Source: Streptococcus oralis
GTDB lineage: Bacteria > Bacillota > Bacilli > Lactobacillales > Streptococcaceae
Assembly: GCF_001578705.1 (NCBI RefSeq)
Contig: NZ_KQ969039.1
Location: forward strand, 54,590-118,589
Direction of reading: 5' to 3'
Length of the DNA: 64,000 nucleotides
This document shows, piece after piece, positions 36,801 through 44,302 of this stretch; within the stretch, counting starts at the first letter, position 1; every line of letters starts with the position of its first letter. The position numbers were made by a program, and so were the translations under genes. Below the pieces are notes generated by a model. That model had not been told where the DNA came from and searched no databases. It worked only from the letters and a program-made list of their open reading frames with translations.

Positions 36801-37876
36801 TCACCTTGGTAATCGCCTAAATCAGAAACCCTAACTTTTGCCATAATTTTTCTACCATCTGTGAGTGTGCCAATATTATGAATATAAAATGTAGCTCCAA
36901 CAGTAGGATTTTGGATCACATCAAACTCTCCTGCACCATCTTTAGTAACTCGAGTTCCAGTATCTCCTGTTACATAAGTATCTGCATGATATCCTAAAAA
37001 TCCTTCCATATTTTCTACCCTGAGATCATCATCTGGTACTACTGTAAAGTCATTATAATATGCCAAGCTACCACGACCAGATGGGTTAAAGCCTCCATAG
37101 ACTTTAAAACCTGTATCAGAACCGAATAAAGGTTTGCTTGATTGAATTGCCTCTTTCTCAGCTTTAACAGTTGCTAGCTTATTTTTATACTCTGTCAAAG
37201 AAGTTTCATAAGCTTCTTTCTTAGCTGTGTTTCGTTTTCGGATTTCTGCATTTTCTTTACTGATACGATCAATTTCTGCCTGATTAGCCTGCTGATTTTT
37301 TTCATTCTCTTCACGTATTTTCGAATTATTCTGATTGATACGCTCAACTTCAGATTGATAAGAAGCTAAATCCTTTTGATATTGATCTTTCTTTGCAGCA
37401 TTTTCTTCTTGGATTTTCTTTCGTTCCGCTTGATTCTGTTTTTTATCTTCGAGATATTTTTCAGTAGTTTCCGCAATACTATCCGCTTGTGTTCGATAAT
37501 CGCTTTCGACTTCCTTTTGCTTTTGATCCAACTCAGAAGCCGAACTCGCTGTACCTTTGTCCACTACAGAATCGAATTCTACATTCACCCCAGCTTCCTG
37601 TGCCCTTTTAACAGATTCATCTAAACCTGAATGTGAAATAGAAACTTCTAATGAACCTGTTTTTTCTTCACTCTTTCCTTGGTTATCTGTAGAAATACTA
37701 CTTGGATTCGTCTGTGCATAGGGAGCATTTGTGGCTGGATTTTCAGTTCGTTCATTTGCTCCAACTGGACTAGTCATCAAACCTAAGGCAGCTAGACCAA
37801 GAATTACTCCACACGTTCCCCATCGTCTTGTTTTTCGGATTGAACCGAAAGCTCGTGTCTCATTATTAAATTTCAT
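33875..37876 (-). CDS. antigen I/II family LPXTG adhesin
   Basis: A 1333-aa surface protein. Signal peptide (RRWGTCGVILGLAALGLMTSPVGA), a short alanine/coiled-coil A region (about 105-245), a V-type lectin-like domain (about 250-545, KVYGGFNPSGRGSLAYYNDF), a Pro-rich segment, then three C-domains (C1-C3, about 600-1240) in which NKAGVDIDGK..VLAGSVNYYKVTADYSQYKGI is the tandem-repeat signature. A PEPKPEPKPE wall region precedes LPSTG and a membrane anchor with a KRKKKEA tail. Antigen I/II proteins bind salivary glycoproteins and promote biofilm. ICE-borne members are known in group B streptococcus. Shine-Dalgarno AAAGGAG. Confidence 0.9.
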   Translation of the reverse strand: MKFNNETRAFGSIRKTRRWGTCGVILGLAALGLMTSPVGANERTENPATNAPYAQTNPSSISTDNQGKSEEKTGSLEVSISHSGLDESVKRAQEAGVNVEFDSVVDKGTASSASELDQKQKEVESDYRTQADSIAETTEKYLEDKKQNQAERKKIQEENAAKKDQYQKDLASYQSEVERINQNNSKIREENEKNQQANQAEIDRISKENAEIRKRNTAKKEAYETSLTEYKNKLATVKAEKEAIQSSKPLFGSDTGFKVYGGFNPSGRGSLAYYNDFTVVPDDDLRVENMEGFLGYHADTYVTGDTGTRVTKDGAGEFDVIQNPTVGATFYIHNIGTLTDGRKIMAKVRVSDLGDYQGEVRNGIPVTDPNIYLKSGDGGSFYVKYNNHTRLGLTYDFYVEGTSTPISLLIGTVITDVDWGQGSNLSYGSSGRGVVINSRDSGLNSDGRVMKGVEDAVDASSDIPRGSFASVGYGSSMTYLHTSSPGSTEGRTPYEWDQVNASGNNQSVVFTILGEGTELKKISLLPKPAAVTYEKETPLPSSPKGKVEEALPPKPEEPKEKELPSSLPAPTVRVRYARLQAVPNLEKFVKNSAGESIDKSYVPKLSTVQWELTTKPLPANREAITDFEIVDALPSGFVLDVEASKKASSDFELTYDESSHVVRMKGLESLKSKLNQDLSKEVLVPAPILVGKVTNDGATYKNNFQLKINNKYESYSNIVQVSTPGKPNDPDNPNNNLIKPLKHNHNKDGVIIDGKTVLAGSTNYYHITLDYDQYKGIKADPNAILKGFGAIDDYPEEAVTINQSDIRYIDSEGKEVSGISVYQYDSIESVDNDKVKAFLDSSEIKPKGAFQVFLVDDPEAYFNQYIKTGKSVTIIDPMVTKEELRNTGKSFENTAYQVDFGNGYQTDTVVNNVPTVKPTKKNLNKAGVDIDGKQVLAGSVNYYKVTADYSQYKGIEVDKDRIGKGFYIVDDYPEGAVTINQDGVQVTDSKGQVVKGLKMALYESLEKAPSGVQEALKSSNFTPKGAIQVFEAENPEEFYKTYVQTGEVLTITNPMTVKKELGQTGGKYENTAYQIDFGMAYVTETVVNNVPKIEPKKDVVIDHLSKESLDGKEVKMNQTFNYKLVGSLIPKVRSEQLFEYKFSDDYDETHDDYKSVYQVFAAVDFETSDGQKFKAGDELTKFTSQVVDKAKGKVDISFDDTFLKSILETSEFQAEVYLQMTRIQSGTVENTYYHTVNGVEVVSNTVVTHTPEEPKPEQPKKEEPKPEPKPEPKPEPKPEPKTPEEHPQQPVTQPERSLPSTGEKDSADLLLAALAMGSIATGLLYSKRKKKEA

Positions 37877-37892
37877 TTATTCTCCTTTTTTA

Positions 37893-40121
37893 TTATCCAT
37901 TCAATACATCCTTTACAGCACTAGTTTTAGGAAGTTTTTTAGGCTCTTCCTTCTTTGGTTCAGCAGCTTTTTCTTCCGTTTTCTTTGGTTCAACCGGTTT
38001 CTCTTCCGTTTTCTTTGGTTCAACCGGTTTCTCTTTTTCCTTATAAACAAACTTAAGTGTCTGTTTATCTGAAGAAACCTTACCTTCCAATTCTTCCGGA
38101 ACTGCCTTCAAAACATAAGTTGTATCTTTAACTGTGATTTCTGTTTCAACATCACGATCAAATTTCCAGTCTTTACCTACAAGCTCTCCAGTTTTAGAAA
38201 TAACTTCAGGGTTCTTGATTTCCTCGCCCTTTTCGTTGACAAAGATAGCTTTAACTTCCTCACCCTTTTCATGTGCCAAGTAAGTCAGCAAAAGGTCATT
38301 TTCAGCAAACTTCCCTTTCTCTTCGCCTTCTTTAAGGGTGACTTCAAATCCATCTACAGTCGGAGCTTTGATATCATAATCATCCCCCGAGAACCCTTTA
38401 GCTACAAGAATATCCTGATCAATCTGCTCATTCGTTAAAGCATTCAGAACCTTGAAAGTTAAAGAATAAACCTTTTTATCTGCTGGTTTCTTTTCATACA
38501 GATAATGTAGTTTAACAGTATCCTTAGTAACTTTTCCAGAAGATTCTTTAGGTTCTCCAGTCAATACATAGGTTTCACCATCAACAGTCAATTCCTTCTT
38601 AACTTCAGTTGCCTTCCATTCACTACCAATCTCCTTACCAGCTTCGATAATTGTGATATCGCTTTGTCCAGGAATTTCTTTTCCATCCGCTGTTCGGAAA
38701 TCAGCAGTAACAGCTCCACCTTTGTTTTTGATAGAGTCAGATTTCTTAGCAACTTCTTTTCCATCTAGGGACACTGAACCAGTTGCAGTACCTTCTCCAG
38801 TAAAGCTATAAACGATTGTGTAATCACCATCAGGTAGTTTTTCTGAAAAATCAACCTTCCCATCTTTGATCGGTAATTCTTTATTGACTTTTCCACCTTT
38901 TAACAAAGCCTTAGTGATTTTTATTCCATCTCCACCAATGGCAACTTGAGCTGTTTGATCTGCACCCTTAGAGGTTTGTACCTTAACAGTAGCAGTTTCC
39001 ATAAACTGTTTAACCACTTCAGCATCTACGACTGACTTTTCTTTACCAGTCATGTCGTAAATATTGGGATGACCTAATTCTTTCATTTGCTCAATTGAAC
39101 GCATAGAGTTAGTGTCATTTTCGGTTACTTGATTCCGGTTTACAACAGACATGAAAGTCTTAGCACGTCTTTTTGCCCACTCAGCAAATGACTTATCCAT
39201 CTCCTCTGGTTTACCTTGATCCAACCAACCATCAGTGTATTGAATAACTGAAATTGTATCAGAAGGTTTTGTAATTTTTTCAACAATATCTTCAAATGGA
39301 ACAACAACATCTACAGATTCATCTAGGTAACGATGCGTACCTAGAGCCTCTGCCAATCCTCTGAAATAAGCACCGTAATTTTGGTAAACCGGAGCGTTAT
39401 CTGTTAGAGAGTTAATTTTTAATAAGTTATCAATAATTTCAAGAGCCTCTTGTTTCGTTAGAAGAGTTGAAGAAATACCTTTAACGTCATTTAGCACCTT
39501 TTTAGTACTTGCATGGTAAGATGTTTGACTGTAGTTATCTGGGTAAAGTTGAAGAATATGACGACTATTTGGGTTTTTGTTTGCTTCAATAATTTTCTTA
39601 CTTAGACGTAAGGAATCCTTTACTTTACCTGCATAAGAACTCGAATAGTCATACACGTGAACTGTTGTAAGTGGAGCAATTTCATTTATTGTGCTCGTAT
39701 TTGTAGGAGCTTTTGTCTTAAACTGAAGCTCATTAGATCCTGCTTTATCTTCACCAGTTACTACTGTATTTTCAGTAGTTTTTAGTTCTGGAGAAAAATC
39801 AGGTTGTTTAGGATCAACTGGTTCTGGATTAGGATTTTTAACCTTAGGCGCATCTTTCTTGATCTTTTCAATTTCGATTTTGGTCTTTTCCAAATCCTTG
39901 AATTTGTCGGATTTATTATTGTTAACCTGTTTTTCGTCCACCCCAGAGGATTCTGGATCCTTCTGCTCTGTTTTTTCAGTTACAGCTGATTTAACTGAAG
40001 AATCATTTTTAGATTCATCTGCTTGAGCTATTGCCGAACCGACAACCCCAACTGCAACTAGTCCTAGTGCTACAGAACATAGACGTTTTCCATATTTTCT
40101 ATAGCTAAATGTTTTTTTCAT
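37893..40121 (-). CDS. vWA-like surface protein with incomplete sorting signal
   Basis: A 742-aa exported protein: signal peptide (KRLCSVALGLVAVGVVGSAIA), charged linker, a von Willebrand A-like domain (about 140-390) with a MIDAS-type DxSxS in VYDYSSSY, then three MucBP-like beta modules (about 470-690; KLHYLYEKK, LLTYLAHEK, LKFVYKEK). A Lys/Glu/Pro wall region with KTEEKPVEPK repeats ends in LPKTSAVKDVLNG and stop. The usual hydrophobic segment and basic tail are absent, and the motif is LPKTS rather than LPXTG, so sortase anchoring is doubtful. Seventeen bp precede the adhesin gene. Confidence 0.8.
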   Translation of the reverse strand: MKKTFSYRKYGKRLCSVALGLVAVGVVGSAIAQADESKNDSSVKSAVTEKTEQKDPESSGVDEKQVNNNKSDKFKDLEKTKIEIEKIKKDAPKVKNPNPEPVDPKQPDFSPELKTTENTVVTGEDKAGSNELQFKTKAPTNTSTINEIAPLTTVHVYDYSSSYAGKVKDSLRLSKKIIEANKNPNSRHILQLYPDNYSQTSYHASTKKVLNDVKGISSTLLTKQEALEIIDNLLKINSLTDNAPVYQNYGAYFRGLAEALGTHRYLDESVDVVVPFEDIVEKITKPSDTISVIQYTDGWLDQGKPEEMDKSFAEWAKRRAKTFMSVVNRNQVTENDTNSMRSIEQMKELGHPNIYDMTGKEKSVVDAEVVKQFMETATVKVQTSKGADQTAQVAIGGDGIKITKALLKGGKVNKELPIKDGKVDFSEKLPDGDYTIVYSFTGEGTATGSVSLDGKEVAKKSDSIKNKGGAVTADFRTADGKEIPGQSDITIIEAGKEIGSEWKATEVKKELTVDGETYVLTGEPKESSGKVTKDTVKLHYLYEKKPADKKVYSLTFKVLNALTNEQIDQDILVAKGFSGDDYDIKAPTVDGFEVTLKEGEEKGKFAENDLLLTYLAHEKGEEVKAIFVNEKGEEIKNPEVISKTGELVGKDWKFDRDVETEITVKDTTYVLKAVPEELEGKVSSDKQTLKFVYKEKEKPVEPKKTEEKPVEPKKTEEKAAEPKKEEPKKLPKTSAVKDVLNG

Positions 40122-40206
40122 AGTATCGCCTTTCTAATTGTTCATTGGAATATTTTCTTTCGGATATAGTTGATGGATCTCTTGCTCTAAAATATACAAT
40201 TATCAT
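40105..40206 (-). CDS. 33-aa peptide overlapping the vWA-like gene start
   Basis: Reads MIIVYFRARDPSTISERKYS and on to ...YYEKNI. A strong GGAGGAAAA precedes its ATG, and its stop (TAG at 40105-40107) lies 14 bp inside the vWA-like gene, so it may couple translation. No known homologue recognised; expression is unproven. Confidence 0.4.
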   Translation of the reverse strand: MIIVYFRARDPSTISERKYSNEQLERRYYEKNI

Positions 40207-40218
40207 TTTTCCTCCAAT

Positions 40219-40250
40219 CAAAAAGTCACCAAGAAATCTTGATGACTTTA
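40219..40250 (-). terminator. terminator of the surface-exclusion gene
   Basis: AAAGTCACCAAGA and TCTTGATGACTTT (40222-40234 and 40237-40249) form a stem with one wobble, followed on the minus strand by TTTTTGATT. Confidence 0.75.
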
Positions 40251-40256
40251 ATTAAT

Positions 40257-42854
40257 TTAGTTTTCCTTAGATTCTCGTTTGATTTTCAACAAACTTAAAA
40301 GTGAAATAGTTACCATCCCCAAGAACCAAAGACTAGAAGTTTTTTCCCCTGTTTTAGGTAATTCGTATGTTGCAGCAGGTGCTTGATAGACTGGATTTTT
40401 CACTTCTGATGCTTGGTTTTCAACTTGATCTTGCACATACTTCACAATCTTACCATTTTGAAATACTGGAATCGGATGACCTCCAGCTAGTTCAATACTA
40501 GCTTTCTGAGCAGCCAATTTTTCTTGACGATCGATTTCCAGTTGTGCTTCCAGATAATCACGATAAGCCGACAACAACTCTTTATGAGCCTCCAATACCT
40601 TTCTTTGGTCTGCTTTCGCAGTTTCTAGTTTTGCCAGTGCTAACTCAAGAACTGATTTCTTTTCTTTCAAAACTTCTTGAGCAGATTCAAGATTCACTTT
40701 TGCCTTTTCTAAGAGTTGTGGGGCATTTTGCAAAACTTCCACTCGCTCTTTTGATGCTTTCAAGGCTTCAGTTGATTCTGAAAGTAAGGCTTGACGACTG
40801 AGGACAAGTTCTTTAATTCGAGTAAGTTCACCTTGTTTAGCAAACAATGCCTCTTTCTCAGCAGTCAAAGCTTCATTCAGTGATTCCCATTCAGTTTGTT
40901 TTTCAGCTAGTTTAGCTTTAGCTAACGCAAGTACTTCACGTTTGTTTTGTACGTCCGCATTCAACTGTTCCAAAGCCTCTTGCGCTTGTTTATTTTCTAA
41001 ACTAGCTTTTTCAAGGTTTGCTTCTGCCTGCTTCAACTTAGCGTCTGCTTCAGGAGTTTTTAAAGCAATATTCTGAATGGCTTTACGATTAGTCACCGCA
41101 TTTTGCGCAGCAACTTCTGCTTGAGTATATTCTGTCTGTGCTTGTTCTTTTCTAGCTTGTGCATTCTTATGATTCGTTTTCGCAGTATCATAGGTATCCT
41201 GAGCCTGTGCCACAGAATTTCTAGCTACTTGAATTCTTTCCCGAAGACTAGCAAGATTGTTCTTCGTATCAATTTTAACATTTTGATGGAAACCATTTTT
41301 CAGCAAATCAATTGTTTTAGAATCTGTTCCAACATAATGCATCGCAATCAAACCAAGGTCTGTCTTTCGGGTTGCTACACCGATATATTGTAGCGTGACT
41401 GACTTACGATCCAGTCCTGCAAAGTTTAAAGCATGACCCCAATCAGCATGTTTATCATAAAACAGCATCATAATCATGTTGTTGTATGCCTGTTGTTTCA
41501 GATCAGCTAATGTTACTACATCATCTGCATTTTGAAAGCCTATGTTTTCAGCAAGCAGACCTTGATTACCTTGATTCAAACCAACTTCTTTCGCAACAGT
41601 ATTCAAAGCATCTAGGTCATGGCCGTACTGATTAGTAGATAGTTGAGTTGCTTTCTGTGCCACTTTCTGCATATCACGATTCACTAAAACTGGAATATCA
41701 TCTGTTCCCATCAATCTACGAAAATCATTGATCAGATGCGCATTGAAAGCAGCAAGTTCATCTTGAACTTCAGCAGATAAATGATTGACATCAGTAATCA
41801 CAGTCTTTTTATCTGCTTCACTCTGCTTAAATGGAGAAGTTGGATTGCCGTAATAAGTCTCACCACCATCTGGCGAACTAAATCCAGCAGCAGTCATTCC
41901 TTTCTTGGCAATTTCTTGTAACTTATTTGAATTTTCTTCAGTGGGGTTATTGAAGTAAGCCTTTAAAGCTTCTACATAGCCAGCAGGATAAGTGATAGAG
42001 GTCGTTGTCAAACTATCCAGGATACTTTGAGCCTTAGATAGATTCTCTTTAGCTACTCGATACTGATTTTCAACGTTAGTAGCGTGAGTGGTTGCTTGAT
42101 CTAGTTCCTCCGCTTTCACTAATCTAGTTGCTTCTGTAGTCGTTACTTCATCTTCTGCCTGTTTCAGTTTAGAAGCACGTTGATCATCTGCTTCTTTAGC
42201 GAGTAGCAAATCTTGTCGAGCTTGTGATTCAGCTTTTTCGCTCCTTTCTAAGTTTCGCTCAGCTGCTTCAGCGTTGGCAACAATGCCTGCAACTCCAGTT
42301 CCGTCTAAAATAGCCTGTTTTTCAGCTACAATTTGTTCTGCATTTGTAACTTCTTTTGTTTTGTCAGCAAGCTTTCTCGTAGCTTCTGTAACATTTGCTT
42401 CCTGATCAGTAACATTCTTTTTAGCTAGCTTTTGTTCCTCTTCAGCAGAGGACAGTTCTTCTTGAGCCTTCTTCTCAGCAGCCTCTTTTGCAGAGACATC
42501 TTCTTTTGCATCCTGGATATTTTTAGGAGTAGCTTCGTGGACAGCTTTCTCCGCTTGAGTAACAGCTTCTGTAGCTTCTTCTACTACTTTCTCTGCATCG
42601 TTGACCTCGTTTTGATTAGAGTTTACAATCTCCTCCTGGTTTTGTACGACTAAGTTTGCCTGTTCCACATTTGCTTTGGAGATAACGATATCGGTTTCTG
42701 TAATTGTTTTTTGAGTTGCTGTCTTCTGTTGGCTCCCTGAAATTGGCTCTGCAGGCTTTACTTCTTCTGCGGAAGCCTGAGTCGTTACTCCAACCGCTAC
42801 GGTTGCAATTGCGCTAGCCAACATAAATTTCTTAACTTCGTTCATCATTTCCAT
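40257..42854 (-). CDS. SEC10/PgrA-like surface exclusion protein (LPXTG)
   Basis: An 865-aa surface protein. Signal peptide (MLASAIATVAVGVTTQASA), a long heptad coiled coil (about 60-290), a CAP/SCP-like globular domain (about 350-500, FNAHLINDFRRLMG, NQYGHDLDALNTVAKEVGL, ADWGHALNFAG) and a second coiled coil (about 530-790), ending in LPKTGEKTSSLWFL, membrane anchor and KIKRESKEN tail. Surface-exclusion proteins of this type reduce redundant uptake of the same element by a cell that already carries it. It is preceded by a 46-aa membrane protein gene (20 bp) and followed by a terminator. Confidence 0.88.
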   Translation of the reverse strand: MEMMNEVKKFMLASAIATVAVGVTTQASAEEVKPAEPISGSQQKTATQKTITETDIVISKANVEQANLVVQNQEEIVNSNQNEVNDAEKVVEEATEAVTQAEKAVHEATPKNIQDAKEDVSAKEAAEKKAQEELSSAEEEQKLAKKNVTDQEANVTEATRKLADKTKEVTNAEQIVAEKQAILDGTGVAGIVANAEAAERNLERSEKAESQARQDLLLAKEADDQRASKLKQAEDEVTTTEATRLVKAEELDQATTHATNVENQYRVAKENLSKAQSILDSLTTTSITYPAGYVEALKAYFNNPTEENSNKLQEIAKKGMTAAGFSSPDGGETYYGNPTSPFKQSEADKKTVITDVNHLSAEVQDELAAFNAHLINDFRRLMGTDDIPVLVNRDMQKVAQKATQLSTNQYGHDLDALNTVAKEVGLNQGNQGLLAENIGFQNADDVVTLADLKQQAYNNMIMMLFYDKHADWGHALNFAGLDRKSVTLQYIGVATRKTDLGLIAMHYVGTDSKTIDLLKNGFHQNVKIDTKNNLASLRERIQVARNSVAQAQDTYDTAKTNHKNAQARKEQAQTEYTQAEVAAQNAVTNRKAIQNIALKTPEADAKLKQAEANLEKASLENKQAQEALEQLNADVQNKREVLALAKAKLAEKQTEWESLNEALTAEKEALFAKQGELTRIKELVLSRQALLSESTEALKASKERVEVLQNAPQLLEKAKVNLESAQEVLKEKKSVLELALAKLETAKADQRKVLEAHKELLSAYRDYLEAQLEIDRQEKLAAQKASIELAGGHPIPVFQNGKIVKYVQDQVENQASEVKNPVYQAPAATYELPKTGEKTSSLWFLGMVTISLLSLLKIKRESKEN

Positions 42855-42874
42855 TTGATTTCTCCTTTTTGATA

Positions 42875-43015
42875 TTACTTAAAATAATGCTTATTTGAAT
42901 AGTCTTTTAGTTCTCGTGAGATTTTATCAGACAATTTATTTGGGATAAAAGTCATAAATACTAGAATCCCTGAGGCTAAAAGAATAACTGTAAATATTAT
43001 CTGTATAATACTCAT
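42875..43015 (-). CDS. 46-aa single-TM protein upstream of the surface-exclusion gene
   Basis: Begins MSIIQIIFTVILLASGILVF and ends SNKHYFK: one membrane helix then a basic/polar cytoplasmic or external tail. AGGTGAAGAA precedes the ATG, and the stop is 20 bp before the surface-exclusion gene. Function unknown. Confidence 0.6.
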   Translation of the reverse strand: MSIIQIIFTVILLASGILVFMTFIPNKLSDKISRELKDYSNKHYFK

Positions 43016-43035
43016 TTCTTCACCTGTTCATAACA

Positions 43036-43109
43036 TCACCTATCTGCTTTCAGCAACAAAGAAACAGTTCCTTGCTCCCCAAAACAGATAGATGAGGACT
43101 CTATCTGTT
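43036..43109 (-). promoter_or_regulatory. attenuator-like alternative hairpins before the surface-exclusion genes
   Basis: AACAGATAGA and TCTATCTGTT (43083-43092 and 43100-43109 on the plus strand) form a perfect 10-bp stem overlapping the stop codon of the 105-aa gene. A third copy of the word (CTATCTG, 43042-43048) could pair with one arm instead, giving mutually exclusive structures. Suggests, but does not prove, conditional read-through. Confidence 0.35.
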
Positions 43110-43425
43110 AAATTTTACCGCTAGGTCGGTGATAACCTTTACCGGTTAGCTGTAAGATTGATTTATTTCCTTGTTTAATTCGTCTGGCAACTAAAATATC
43201 TCCACGTTTAATGGTGCGTATATCTCTATAGATTTTAGAGTATTCTGCAATCATTTCAACGGTTTGAAGTTTTCCTGCCACATATCCTTTTTTAGGAATA
43301 AGACCATACTTACTAGTTAATTTCAGTTCTTCACCACTTGCAAGCCGTGCGGTTGCATCACCTTGCAAACCTAGTCGTCTTAAGTCAGTGAGTGTAACCT
43401 CACTAGTCGATTTTATTTGATTCAT
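43108..43425 (-). CDS. hypothetical ICE protein
   Basis: A 105-aa basic protein, mostly beta with a helix near the middle (KLQTVEMIAEYSKIYRDIR). No signal peptide or membrane segment; RRLGLQGDATARLASGEELKL and RGDILVARRIKQGNKSILQL are its most distinctive parts. AAGGAGG precedes the ATG. I do not recognise the family. It is preceded by a 309-bp non-coding stretch with many hairpins, so it may be under RNA-level control. Confidence 0.65.
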   Translation of the reverse strand: MNQIKSTSEVTLTDLRRLGLQGDATARLASGEELKLTSKYGLIPKKGYVAGKLQTVEMIAEYSKIYRDIRTIKRGDILVARRIKQGNKSILQLTGKGYHRPSGKI

Positions 43426-43734
43426 ATTGTCCTCCTTTTTGAATCAAAGGCTGATTTACAGCCATGCCGAGTCGATGCTGTACATCTCTACTGTGTTTTT
43501 TACGCACGATTTATAGTTTAGAAATCGCAAACTCTTTCGTCTTACGGGACAAGTCAACCGTGACTTTACATAATGCAGTCAGCACTAGATATACTTTCTA
43601 GCTACACACCGCCCCTATTCTTCTTTTTATGCCTAGACTGCGCTAATCGGGACAGTGGGGATATTCAATTTTCAAAGGTCAAAAGTAGTTTTATGACTTG
43701 CTCAGGTCAAGTATTTTAGAAATATGGAGCTATC
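43426..43734 (-). other. 309-bp non-coding, hairpin-rich region of the ICE
   Basis: No reading frame. Short inverted repeats on the minus strand include GGCTG/CAGCC (43445-43460), ACAGC/GCTGT (43457-43483), GCGATTT/AAATCGT (43508-43535), and CTAG/CTAG around 43586-43602. It ends in the strong ribosome site of the 105-aa gene. TTGACC motifs near 43675-43715 could be -35 boxes. It may be a structured leader or part of the replication origin; no RNA family is recognised. Confidence 0.35.
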
Positions 43735-43848
43735 TTAATTCCAGTCTTCACCTACTAAAGAATCGTAATCTTCTCCACAACACGGACAGAATCCGCACTC
43801 CTCAGCAGAATCGAACTCTGTATCACACATTGGACAATCTACTAGCAT
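43735..43848 (-). CDS. 37-aa zinc-ribbon-like protein
   Basis: MLVDCPMCDTEFDSAEECGF then CPCCGEDYDSLVGEDWN: two cysteine knuckles, CPMC and CGFCPCC, typical of a small zinc ribbon, with an acidic tail. AGGAG precedes the ATG (GGATAGGAGATTACC). It lies 15 bp after the next gene upstream. Function unknown. Confidence 0.62.
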   Translation of the reverse strand: MLVDCPMCDTEFDSAEECGFCPCCGEDYDSLVGEDWN

Positions 43849-43863
43849 GGTAATCTCCTATCC

Positions 43864-44130
43864 TTATTTTGTCCGATAAGTTACCTTCTTCACCCATCGA
43901 GGGTTGATAGAAAACGGTGGAGTCGCTGATGGAAAATTCATACTCGCTCCTGTTCCAAATGAACTTGATACCAATTTTTCTAGTTCCTCTAAGTTGGAAG
44001 TGACAGAAATACTGTCTACCGTTTTATCAAAATACTCTACAATCATTTCGATTTCTTGAACTGATTGGGAAGATCTAGCTTTCATAGCTTGCCCTCCGTT
44101 AATTCTCTCTTGGTTATTAAACAATCCCAT
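43864..44130 (-). CDS. hypothetical ICE protein
   Basis: An 88-aa protein starting MGLFNNQERINGGQAMKARS. I use the ATG at 44130 because AAGAGGA lies upstream of it; a longer frame from 44208 would overlap the preceding small gene. One predicted amphipathic helix (SVQEIEMIVEYFDKTVDS), then a low-complexity Ser/Pro segment. Not recognised. Part of the repA operon. Confidence 0.6.
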   Translation of the reverse strand: MGLFNNQERINGGQAMKARSSQSVQEIEMIVEYFDKTVDSISVTSNLEELEKLVSSSFGTGASMNFPSATPPFSINPRWVKKVTYRTK

Positions 44131-44134
44131 AAAA

Positions 44135-44302
44135 TCAATCCTCTTTCTGTTGCCATGATGAGAAAATTTGGTTGAGTTTCTCAGCTCTTTCTTTTTTCGG
44201 TAAATCAAAAACAGCTTTAGGAATCGTGTAGATTTTCTCCTTCGGGCTACGACCTATCGTTAGCACTTTACCATCAATTGGTCTAAATTCATCTTTTAAC
44301 AT
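44135..44302 (-). CDS. 55-aa protein coupled to repA
   Basis: Starts MLKDEFRPIDGKVLTIGRSP and ends FSSWQQKED. Its ATG lies 7 bp inside the end of repA, and its stop is 4 bp before the next gene, so translation is tightly coupled. AGGGAG within the repA end acts as ribosome site. Highly charged, soluble, no known family; may influence replication. Confidence 0.6.
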   Translation of the reverse strand: MLKDEFRPIDGKVLTIGRSPKEKIYTIPKAVFDLPKKERAEKLNQIFSSWQQKED

